NCBI GenBank assembly: GCA_964581165.1 | Contig: CAZOMM010000037.1 | Coordinates: 1 to 19,104, forward strand | Direction: 5' to 3' | Source: CAZPAN01 sp964581165 | Lineage (GTDB): Bacteria > Actinomycetota > Coriobacteriia > Coriobacteriales > CADBOM01 | DNA length: 19,104 nt | Part shown: in pieces, positions 8,424 through 14,659 of the stretch | How the letters are laid out: the number at the start of each line of letters is the position of its first letter | Numbering within the stretch: the stretch's first letter is position 1 | The notes under the pieces: model-generated | Databases searched by the model: none | What the model was told of the DNA's origin: nothing | What the model saw: only the letters and a program-made list of their open reading frames with translations | Made by a program: the position numbers and the translations under genes

Positions 8424-8460
8424 TGAGGGATCACCGGGTTTGTTCTTCGGTGGTCCCTTA
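8424..8460 (+). terminator. Terminator-like hairpin between aldehyde dehydrogenase and ptb
   Basis: gggatcaccg (8427-8436) pairs with cggtggtccc (8448-8457) around an 11-base loop, with one G-U pair. Three more pairs extend the stem to 8424/8460. The following sequence is only moderately T-rich (ttagttgtcttag), so termination may be incomplete and ptb-buk could be partly co-transcribed. Confidence 0.65.
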
Positions 8461-8484
8461 GTTGTCTTAGTTGTGTTAGTTGTG
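8458..8484. repeat. 9-bp tandem repeat, three copies
   Basis: ttagttgtc, ttagttgtg, ttagttgtg at 8458, 8467 and 8476. A weak -35/-10 pair (TTGTCT at 8462, TATTGA at 8485, 17-bp spacing) falls in the repeat and could start a separate ptb-buk transcript. Its match to consensus is poor. Confidence 0.7.
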
Positions 8485-8582
8485 TATTGAGATACAGGCA
8501 AAAGGTGCGTAAAGCTCACTCATTCTAAGTCGCATATTGGAGACTTAAGAGCTTTCCCGGCAAAATCAGGAGAAGCACAGAA

Positions 8583-9491
8583 ATGAGAATAAAAAAGTTC
8601 CAAGACATTATCGATGCCGCCAAGCAGATGCCCGAAAAAACCAAACTTGCCATTGTTATGGCACAGGATGAGCATACTTTGGCATCGGCTGTAGAGGCAT
8701 TTAAAGAGGGGATATGCAGTCCAGTTCTTATTGGTGATAGGGAAGAAATTTCCAAGATACTTACCGAACTTGGTGAGAACGCTGGAGATTATGAGATTGT
8801 TAATGGTGCCGATACTGCTGAGTGTCTTAAAAAGGCCACCGACATGATAAAGGCCAAAAAAGCCGGCGCAATGATGAAGGGCAAGCTGCAAACTGGCGAT
8901 TTTATGCGTGCCATTGTTAAAGACGACGAGATGAAACGCCGCAAACTTTTATCTCTTCTTGGTTTTTATGAGGTTCCTACCTATCACAAGATGTTTGCAG
9001 TTTCCGACATGGGGCTAAATACCTATCCCGATCTTCAGGGCAAGAAAAATATCATCGAAAATGCAGTGGATGTTTTGCATGCTCTGGGCATTGAACAACC
9101 CAAGGTTGCTTGCCTGTCGTCCGTAGAGACTGTTAATCCCAAGATGCCAGATGCTGTAGATGGTGATGCTCTAAAACAGATGAACGCAACGGGTGAGATT
9201 AGCGGCTGCATTGTTGAAGGACCAATTTCTTTTGATCTTGCAATGGTTCCAGAAGCTGCTCAGATCAAAGGTTACGAGAGTCCTGTTGCAGGCGATGCAG
9301 ACTTACTGCTGGTTCCAGACATAGTGTGTGGAAACGTTTTGGTTAAGTGTCTAACCGAGCTTGCTAATAGTCCCACTGCTGGCACCATTGTGGGAGCAGT
9401 TTGTCCCTTGGTGCTTACCTCGCGTTCGGCAAAGACTACCGATAAATTTAACTCAATTGCCCTTGCTGCATATGCAGGACAAAACTACTAA
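8583..9491 (+). CDS. ptb: Phosphate butyryltransferase (Pta/Ptb family)
   Basis: Ptb moves the acyl group of butyryl-CoA, or a related short or branched acyl-CoA, to phosphate, giving acyl phosphate for butyrate kinase. The 302-residue length matches Ptb rather than the longer Pta. Family motifs are KGKLQTGDFMRAI (99-111), VEGPISFDLA (211-220), LVPDIVCGNVL (243-253) and PLVLTSRSAKTTDKFNS near the end. The start ATG is preceded by aggaga at 8568-8573. The gene is followed 123 bp later by buk, the standard partner. A 14-bp duplication covers its stop codon. Chain-length preference cannot be told from sequence alone. Confidence 0.9.
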   Translation: MRIKKFQDIIDAAKQMPEKTKLAIVMAQDEHTLASAVEAFKEGICSPVLIGDREEISKILTELGENAGDYEIVNGADTAECLKKATDMIKAKKAGAMMKGKLQTGDFMRAIVKDDEMKRRKLLSLLGFYEVPTYHKMFAVSDMGLNTYPDLQGKKNIIENAVDVLHALGIEQPKVACLSSVETVNPKMPDAVDGDALKQMNATGEISGCIVEGPISFDLAMVPEAAQIKGYESPVAGDADLLLVPDIVCGNVLVKCLTELANSPTAGTIVGAVCPLVLTSRSAKTTDKFNSIALAAYAGQNY

Positions 9492-9507
9492 GCTAAAACT
9501 ACTAAGC
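9481..9507. repeat. 14-bp tandem duplication over the ptb stop codon
   Basis: aaaactactaagct (9481-9494) is followed directly by aaaactactaagc (9495-9507). The first copy contains the last ptb codons and the TAA stop at 9489-9491. The remaining bases to 9600 are AT-rich, with no terminator I would defend. Confidence 0.75.
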
Positions 9508-9614
9508 CTCTTTTTAGCTCAAAATCACTCGCGCTTAACCGCTAGTGCTTAACATTTGATTTATTTGATTTGCTTAGCCTTTGATGTTTTGCTTGCTAAA
9601 CGAAAGGAGTGTAG

Positions 9615-10739
9615 ATGGCAGACAATAGCTATCTAATTCTTGCTGTCAATCCAGGATCAACTTCTACAAAGATCGCCCTGTTCGAAAACGACAGGGAGAT
9701 CATGAACAAGAACATCTCACATGAGGCCTCAAAGCTGGCCGAGTTTGCCGATGTGCAAGATCAGCTTGATTATCGTGAGCAAATGGTTATTGAGGCCGTT
9801 AAGGAAGCTGGAGTTAAGCTCGAAGACATCGACATTTTTACTGGACGCGGTGGAGGTCTGCATCCGGTTCTTGGCGGCACTTATCTTGTTACCGATATTT
9901 TGGTTGATCATGCATCTAAGGGAATTCCTGGTGTTCATCCTGCTCAGCTCGCTTCTCAGATTTGCTACAAGCTGGCTAAGCAGTATGGAGGAGAGGCCTA
10001 CATTGTTAATCCTCCCGACACCGATGAGTTTGACGAAGTTGCTCGTTTTACCGGCCTTAAGGGCATTTATCGTCAAAGCCACATCCATGCACTCAATCAA
10101 AAGGAGATTGCCCTTCGTTTTTGCGCTTCTAAGGGGACTTCTTATGCCGAATCCAATTTAGTAATTGCTCATATTGGAGGTGGAGTTTCGGTTACGGCTC
10201 ATAAGCAGGGCCGTATGGTCGATTCTAACGATATTATTCGTGGCGAAGGCCCAATGAGTCCAACTCGTGCAGGAAGCATTTGCAGTATGTCTGTTCTTGA
10301 TCTTTGTGTCGAGAATGATGGGGATCTTAAGGCAGTTAAGAATCGTCTTACTAAGACAGGTGGTCTTACCGATCATCTTGGAACCTCCGATGCTCGTGAG
10401 GTTGAAAAAATGATCGACGATGGTAATACCTATGCCAAAAAAGTCTATGACGCAATGATTTACCAAATTGCTAAGAGCATTGGACAATGTGCCGTTGTTC
10501 TCAAGGGTGAGGTTGATGGAATCATCCTTACTGGCGGAATGGCTTATAGCGATTATCTAGTTGATGAAATTAAAAACTATTGCTCGTGGATATGCGAAGT
10601 TACAGCTATGCCCGGTGAGTTTGAGATGGAGGCTTTGGCAGCAGGTCCGCTTCGTGTTAAGCGAGACGAGGAAGAGGCCAAGACATATCCTGGCAAGCCT
10701 TGCTGGGATGGTATCGAGGAGCTAAAGAACGAGGCCTAG
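9615..10739 (+). CDS. buk: Butyrate kinase
   Basis: Buk transfers phosphate from butyryl phosphate (or a branched relative) to ADP, completing substrate-level phosphorylation with Ptb. The 374-residue product belongs to the acetokinase/ASKHA fold: phosphate-1 motif NPGSTSTK (12-19), phosphate-2 motif HIGGGVSV (186-193), GRMVDSND (199-206) and the adenosine motif LTGGMA (305-310). The start is supported by aaaggag five bases upstream. It is slightly longer than many Buk proteins because of a charged C-terminal tail. Two bases after its stop codon begins a 77-bp structured element that recurs after thiN. Confidence 0.93.
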   Translation: MADNSYLILAVNPGSTSTKIALFENDREIMNKNISHEASKLAEFADVQDQLDYREQMVIEAVKEAGVKLEDIDIFTGRGGGLHPVLGGTYLVTDILVDHASKGIPGVHPAQLASQICYKLAKQYGGEAYIVNPPDTDEFDEVARFTGLKGIYRQSHIHALNQKEIALRFCASKGTSYAESNLVIAHIGGGVSVTAHKQGRMVDSNDIIRGEGPMSPTRAGSICSMSVLDLCVENDGDLKAVKNRLTKTGGLTDHLGTSDAREVEKMIDDGNTYAKKVYDAMIYQIAKSIGQCAVVLKGEVDGIILTGGMAYSDYLVDEIKNYCSWICEVTAMPGEFEMEALAAGPLRVKRDEEEAKTYPGKPCWDGIEELKNEA

Positions 10740-10740
10740 T

Positions 10741-10817
10741 GAGGACTGTCTGAGTCTAGGGTGGCTTCTGCACACCCATCCAATAGCCGTGTCAGTTTTG
10801 GTTTAACATAGAGCTGT
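10741..10817 (+). repeat. 77-bp structured intergenic element, copy A
   Basis: It aligns without gaps to 14229-14305 with 53 of 77 identities by hand. Arm 1 pairs ggact (10743-10747) with agtct (10753-10757), including one G-U. Arm 2 pairs gtggct (10761-10766) with agccgt (10785-10790), including two G-U pairs. A third hairpin, gagct/agctc (10811-10826), follows. It begins two bases after the buk stop. It could be a conserved 3' structure, a small RNA or a dispersed repeat. Confidence 0.6.
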
Positions 10818-10852
10818 TTTTAGCTCACAAGATAATATGACCTTGCATTCCG

Positions 10853-10952
10853 NNNNNNNNNNNNNNNNNNNNNNNNNNNNNNNNNNNNNNNNNNNNNNNN
10901 NNNNNNNNNNNNNNNNNNNNNNNNNNNNNNNNNNNNNNNNNNNNNNNNNNNN
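10853..10952. other. Assembly gap (100 N)
   Basis: A gap of unknown true size between buk and the convergent flavoprotein gene. The whole non-coding interval (10740-11063) consists of element A, this gap and a 15-bp repeat; I see no gene in it. Confidence 0.95.
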
Positions 10953-11000
10953 GCTTACATCTGATGCTTGCGCAAATGTACTACCGTACTGCCTAGCTGT

Positions 11001-11060
11001 TGCACAGAGTGGCTACCTAGTGGTTTTGAGCCTAGTGGCTTTGGACCCGATAGCTTTGGG
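11001..11060. repeat. 15-bp degenerate tandem repeat, about four copies
   Basis: Successive 15-mers are tgcacagagtggcta, cctagtggttttgag, cctagtggctttgga and cccgatagctttggg. The array ends three bases before the stop codon of the leftward flavoprotein gene. Confidence 0.65.
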
Positions 11061-11063
11061 AAT

Positions 11064-13076
11064 TTAAATATGCAGTGCTGCCTGGAAGGCCCCATTTACT
11101 GCAGCAGAAACATTTCCTCCAAGCTTCTTGCAGTCACCAACAATAAAGACACTGGTCTCTGGTGCACAGCGGCGCATGCTTTGAGCCTCGTCCCAAAGCC
11201 TTGATAATCCGTAGGCGTGAAGAACCGTGTCAGCCTCTACCTCGACCGTATTGCCTTCTGAGTCCTTGCAGACAACCTTTCCATCCTCGATAGATTGAAC
11301 CTGAGTTTCGTACATTAGCTTAATGCCACTGTCTTTGACTCTATTAACTAGTTCACTAGAAGTTGGGCCACCACCTGTCATATAAAGTTTTTGGATTATG
11401 TGAGCCTCGGTACCACGGGCAATGATGGTTACATCTTTGTCTTGTAAACGGAAGTCATAGGCAGTCTCAAAGCTAATTGAGCCGGCACCCAAAACTACTA
11501 CCTTTTGGCCAACCTCGATAGTGCCCATCTCTGCGTCTGGACCCCAGGCGACATTTGGTCTGTCGATGCCGGGGATATCAGGAACTATGGGCTCAGCACC
11601 AATTGCAATAATTACAGCATCGTAGTTTTGAGCCTCGAGTAAGTCTTTTGTGGCAGTTGTGTTGAGCTTAACGTCGATGGGATACTTACCAACCTGCACT
11701 CGCAGATAATTCAGATAGGCTTTGAGATCCGACTTAAATGGAGCGGCCGTTCCAGTAATCAGGGCACCGCCAAGCTGGCCTGTTTTTTCGTAAAGTGTTA
11801 CATCGTGTCCACGCTTGCAAAGTGTGATTGCTGCAACGATTCCACCTGGGCCTCCGCCAACTACGGCGCAGCGTTTTTTGACTTTAGCCTCGGGTACTTC
11901 TCCATCGGGTAGGTCGGTTGTCATGCCACAGATTGGATTGACGGCACAGTTGATCACACGAGGCATGAGCAAGCGCATGCAGCAGGAGTCGCAGCGCAGG
12001 CATGGACGATGATCTTCTTCGCGTCCCTCGGCATATTTACGAGGCATATCAGGATCTGCCATAAGTGGGCGACACATTGCCACAAAGTCGGCCCAGCCCT
12101 CAGATAGGATATGCTCTGCAAGCTCGATGTTGTTAATGGATCCAACAGCGTCTACCAATGTGTCGGGATAGGTCTCTTTGACAGCTCTAGCAAAGTGAAC
12201 GTTAAAGCCATGGGGCATCAAGAAGTTTTGGCACCAGTTGCGGTAATACAAAAAGTCAAAGTCGCTATGCAGGCCGGCCGAGATATTAAAGATGTCAACT
12301 TTGTCTTTAAGTATGCCAATTAGTTCTAGGGTCTCTGGGAAGTGCATACCTTCGGGTGCAATTTCGTCAGCAGAGATTCTGTATTCGATAACAAAGTCTT
12401 CGCCGCATTTTTGCCTGATGTTATCCAAGACCTCAAGTGCAAATTGGGCTCTCTTTTTGGTGCTTCCACCATATTTGTCTGTGCGGTGGTTATACATAGG
12501 AGAGGTAAATTGTGAGATCAGATTGCCATGTCCACCGTGCACAAGCACAATGTCCATTCCGGCTCTCTTCATTCTCATGGCCGCATCGCCATATTTGTTA
12601 ACAGTCTCTTCGATCTTGGCATGGTCCATCTCAATGGCAGGAATTGGATCTCTACCAAGTCTTTTGGCTCTGCTTGCCTCAGAAGAGCAGACCATTGCAG
12701 AAGAGGAGAACGGGGTTCGTCCAATGGTTTCTGGTGCGCTGTTGTGTCCGTTGTGATTGATCTCTAACGAGGCATGGCAATCGTACTGCTTAGCCATCTC
12801 GGCATACCAAGACATTGGCAAAACGCAGTCATCGCTAGAGAGATCAAGCTGTGTTTCTTCGTCTTTGCATTCCGTGATGTCAATCGAGGCATTTCCAGAG
12901 TACAAAGTGGTAACACCACCGCGAGCGAACTGCCTAAACCAGTTCACAAATTCATGTGTGATCATGTGATTGGTGTTGGTGTGATTGGCTGAAGGTGGTG
13001 CTAATACAATCCTGTTTTTAAAGTCGATTCCTCTAATTTCGATTGGACTAAAGACGTGAGTGTACTTAGATCCCAT
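11064..13076 (-). CDS. Enoate reductase / old-yellow-enzyme family NADH:flavin oxidoreductase
   Basis: The 670-residue protein has the domain order of 2,4-dienoyl-CoA reductase, 2-enoate reductase and the BaiCD/BaiH enzymes. An FMN TIM barrel comes first (about 1-345), with VHGGHGNLISQF at 179-190 and RTDKYGGS at 198-205. An Fe-S motif with C359, C362, C365/C366 and C377 follows, then an FAD/NAD half with GGGPGG (407-412) and GAGS (530-533). Electrons should pass from NADH through FAD and the cluster to FMN, which reduces a C=C bond next to a carbonyl. The usual catalytic Tyr of dienoyl-CoA reductase (HGY) is Asn185 here. The start is supported by aaagggg seven bases upstream. Nearby ptb-buk suggests an unsaturated acid or acyl-CoA feeding fermentation; the substrate is unknown. 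Confidence 0.88.
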   Translation of the reverse strand: MGSKYTHVFSPIEIRGIDFKNRIVLAPPSANHTNTNHMITHEFVNWFRQFARGGVTTLYSGNASIDITECKDEETQLDLSSDDCVLPMSWYAEMAKQYDCHASLEINHNGHNSAPETIGRTPFSSSAMVCSSEASRAKRLGRDPIPAIEMDHAKIEETVNKYGDAAMRMKRAGMDIVLVHGGHGNLISQFTSPMYNHRTDKYGGSTKKRAQFALEVLDNIRQKCGEDFVIEYRISADEIAPEGMHFPETLELIGILKDKVDIFNISAGLHSDFDFLYYRNWCQNFLMPHGFNVHFARAVKETYPDTLVDAVGSINNIELAEHILSEGWADFVAMCRPLMADPDMPRKYAEGREEDHRPCLRCDSCCMRLLMPRVINCAVNPICGMTTDLPDGEVPEAKVKKRCAVVGGGPGGIVAAITLCKRGHDVTLYEKTGQLGGALITGTAAPFKSDLKAYLNYLRVQVGKYPIDVKLNTTATKDLLEAQNYDAVIIAIGAEPIVPDIPGIDRPNVAWGPDAEMGTIEVGQKVVVLGAGSISFETAYDFRLQDKDVTIIARGTEAHIIQKLYMTGGGPTSSELVNRVKDSGIKLMYETQVQSIEDGKVVCKDSEGNTVEVEADTVLHAYGLSRLWDEAQSMRRCAPETSVFIVGDCKKLGGNVSAAVNGAFQAALHI

Positions 13077-13131
13077 ACAATTGCCCCTTTCCCTATCCGT
13101 TGCTCTGTCGCAGTTCCCACAAACTGGACAA

Positions 13132-13178
13132 ACTGGATATACGTAAGACTGGACATGCGTAAGTTTGAACGCGTAAAG
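13132..13178. repeat. 16-bp tandem repeat, about three copies
   Basis: actggatatacgtaag (13132-13147), actggacatgcgtaag (13148-13163), then the weaker tttgaacgcgtaaag (13164-13178). It lies about 55 bp upstream of the flavoprotein start codon. Confidence 0.7.
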
Positions 13179-13247
13179 AAAAGTTTAGGACATTGCCCTT
13201 GTATTTAATTGAAGATGCTTACATATGATCGTCAGAACTTACTCATA

Positions 13248-13267
13248 CTTAAAAAACGGAATGCAAA
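13248..13267 (+). promoter_or_regulatory. Shared upstream motif, copy 2
   Basis: cttaaaaaacggaatgcaaa matches 6849-6867 upstream of the aldehyde dehydrogenase. Here it sits between the flavoprotein and thiN genes, immediately before the 10-11 bp repeat array. Confidence 0.5.
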
Positions 13268-13280
13268 CTTAGAAAAATGT

Positions 13281-13428
13281 GCAATTTAGGTGCAATTTAG
13301 TGACAATTTGAGCTCAATTTAAGTGCAGCTAGAGCTCAATTTAGGCACAATCAGAACACACCAGAGCGCAATCAGGGCGCGCCAAAACATAGCAAAGCAC
13401 ATCAAAACTCAGCAGAGCACAGCGCAAT
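13281..13428. repeat. 10-11 bp degenerate tandem repeat array
   Basis: Units start at 13281, 13292, 13303, 13314, 13325, 13336 and 13347, each 11 bp (gcaatttaggt, gcaatttagtg, acaatttgagc, tcaatttaagt and so on). They then drift to 10-bp units such as gcgccaaaac and acatcaaaac. The period is close to one DNA helical turn and is not a multiple of three, so the array is non-coding. Confidence 0.8.
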
Positions 13429-13438
13429 TAGAGGTGTG

Positions 13439-13480
13439 CAACGGGAGGCGCTCAATGGGAGGCGTGCAATAGGAGGCCTT
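13439..13480 (+). repeat. 14-bp repeat giving three Shine-Dalgarno copies, with possible 5-codon leader
   Basis: caacgggaggcgct, caatgggaggcgtg and caataggaggcctt follow one another. Each carries a purine-rich (g/a)ggagg, at 13443, 13457 and 13471. The last is the likely thiN ribosome-binding site, 11 bases before the ATG. The first lies six bases before an ATG at 13455 that opens a reading frame MGGVQ, whose TAG at 13470-13472 overlaps the thiN Shine-Dalgarno. Confidence 0.75.
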
Positions 13481-13487
13481 AAAACAA

Positions 13488-14204
13488 ATGAATAAAACAG
13501 ACATCTTGTATCAAATCTCGTATCAAAATGTGCTTGCTGCGCTTTCTGATTACCCTCCTGTGTTTGATGTACTTATAGTCAATGGAAGCCCCAGCGGTTC
13601 TAGCCCAGAACTAGCCTGTAAACTTGCAAAATTGTCTGGTTATTCGATAGCTGCAGACTCTGGGGCAAGCCTTTTGCTTGCCGGTGGCCTTACTCCAAAC
13701 GAGGCTCTTGGTGATATGGATTCGATAGATCCATCAGATTTAGCCAAACTAAAGAACAAGGGTCTTGTGCATTATGAAGTAGATCCAGTTGATAAGGACC
13801 TAACCGATTTGGAATTGGCCTTACAAATAGCCAGTTCAAAGGCCCAAATTGGCATTTGTGTTACAGGTTTTTCTGGAGGAAGAATCGATCACGAACTGGC
13901 AGCTATAGGTGCCATGTGCTCCTGTAAATCTGTCCGTTTGGCTCTGGATTCCAAGTGCCTAATAGCCTTTTTGTCGGCAGGGGAGGCCCTTAGCCTAAGT
14001 TGCCTTGGGATAATGCCCAAGCAAGAATACAGTGTAATTTCGTGTTTTGAACCCGCTCTTGTTAGCCAAGATGGTGTTAGGTATCCACAAGCCAGAGCAG
14101 AACTACCACAAATGAGTGGGCTTGGGATGTCAAATGTTGTAGAGCACAAAGACGCTTATATCCAATGTCACAAAGGCAGGATTTGCGTTGTTGCTTGTTG
14201 GTAG
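13488..14204 (+). CDS. thiN: Thiamine pyrophosphokinase
   Basis: ThiN transfers pyrophosphate from ATP to thiamine, making the cofactor TPP in one step, so the cell can use salvaged thiamine. The 238-residue product shows the family motifs ADSGA (56-60), GDMDSI (75-80), KDLTDLELA (103-111), GRIDHELA (131-138) and GLGMSN (211-216). The acidic GDMDS and KDLTD motifs match the family's Mg-ATP-binding signature. The N-terminus is about 25 residues longer than typical before the first strand (VLIVNG). The start has the repeated aggagg sites upstream. It appears monocistronic, followed by element B and a strong terminator. No TPP riboswitch is seen. Confidence 0.92.
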   Translation: MNKTDILYQISYQNVLAALSDYPPVFDVLIVNGSPSGSSPELACKLAKLSGYSIAADSGASLLLAGGLTPNEALGDMDSIDPSDLAKLKNKGLVHYEVDPVDKDLTDLELALQIASSKAQIGICVTGFSGGRIDHELAAIGAMCSCKSVRLALDSKCLIAFLSAGEALSLSCLGIMPKQEYSVISCFEPALVSQDGVRYPQARAELPQMSGLGMSNVVEHKDAYIQCHKGRICVVACW

Positions 14205-14228
14205 AAGCAAAGAACAAGGAGTGCGAGC

Positions 14229-14305
14229 GAGGACTGTGTGAGTCCAGCACGTATTGCGCGCATCCATCCGGCAATCGTGTCAATCCCGATTTAGCATAGC
14301 CCTGT
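14229..14305 (+). repeat. 77-bp structured intergenic element, copy B
   Basis: Second copy of the element at 10741-10817, starting 24 bases after the thiN stop. Arm 1 is ggact (14231-14235) with agtcc (14241-14245), five Watson-Crick pairs. Arm 2 is acg-t-attgc (14249-14257) with gcaat-cgt (14271-14278), eight pairs and one bulged T. A third arm, gtgtcaat (14277-14284) with attgacac (14311-14318), is specific to this copy and overlaps the end of arm 2 by two bases. Confidence 0.6.
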
Positions 14306-14398
14306 ATTAAATTGACACTCGCCACCGTTTGCCCGGTATCTAATGCAATTAACAGTCCACCTCTTAACCCCCATTAGATTGCAGTCTATAGTTCCTAG

Positions 14399-14423
14399 AT
14401 CGATAGCTTGCTATCGATTTTTT
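14399..14423 (+). terminator. Rho-independent terminator of thiN
   Basis: atcgatag (14399-14406) pairs perfectly with ctatcgat (14411-14418) around cttg and is followed by an uninterrupted T run to 14423. It closes the thiN transcript before the MarR operon. The interval 14205-14650 contains element B, this terminator, the 20-bp repeat and a gap, and no gene. Confidence 0.85.
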
Positions 14424-14585
14424 GTTTTTAGACAGCTAGGTTTGTTTTTAGACACCTAGGNNNNNNNNNNNNNNNNNNNNNNNNNNNNNNNNNNNNNNNN
14501 NNNNNNNNNNNNNNNNNNNNNNNNNNNNNNNNNNNNNNNNNNNNNNNNNNNNNNNNNNNNCTAGGTTTGTTTTTAGACACCTAGG
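14421..14585. repeat. 20-bp tandem repeat array interrupted by an assembly gap
   Basis: tttgtttttagacagctagg (14421-14440) and tttgtttttagacacctagg (14441-14460) run into 100 N. The same unit resumes on the far side (14566-14585), preceded by ctagg. The array therefore spans the gap and its true copy number is unknown. Neighbouring units create inverted repeats, cctaggt and acctagg, around a T-rich centre. Confidence 0.9.
14461..14560. other. Assembly gap (100 N) inside the 20-bp array
   Basis: Both flanks carry the same 20-bp repeat, so the gap most likely reflects an array that the assembler could not resolve. Confidence 0.95.
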
Positions 14586-14659
14586 AGCGTGATCCCGCTC
14601 TGCTAAGCGGTGGCAGATGAAATAAATAGGGGCTAAGAGTTAGACGGAGGGTGGTGTTT

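Larger units (their letters stand above)
13077..13487. other. Divergent intergenic region filled with repeats, 411 bp
   Basis: This space separates the leftward flavoprotein gene from rightward thiN. It holds three separate tandem repeat arrays (16 bp, 10-11 bp, 14 bp) and the second copy of the shared upstream motif. Promoters for both genes should lie here, but none is clear by eye. I see no TPP riboswitch despite the thiamine gene downstream. Confidence 0.6.

Noticed and set aside
10811..10826. The gagct/agctc hairpin after buk as a terminator
   Set aside because: The T run is in the loop, not after the stem, and the stem is only five pairs.
10837..11067. A rightward open frame across the second N run
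   Set aside because: Most of it is N, and the rest is the 15-bp repeat and the flavoprotein 3' end. It has no ribosome-binding site or family similarity.
13281..13428. CRISPR array
   Set aside because: The units are contiguous 10-11 bp degenerate repeats without spacers, and no cas gene is present. The other arrays fail for the same reason.
14229..14305. A tRNA, because the element is 77 bases long with several arms
   Set aside because: Neither strand shows an acceptor stem closing the ends, a T-loop GTTCGANNC or an anticodon arm.
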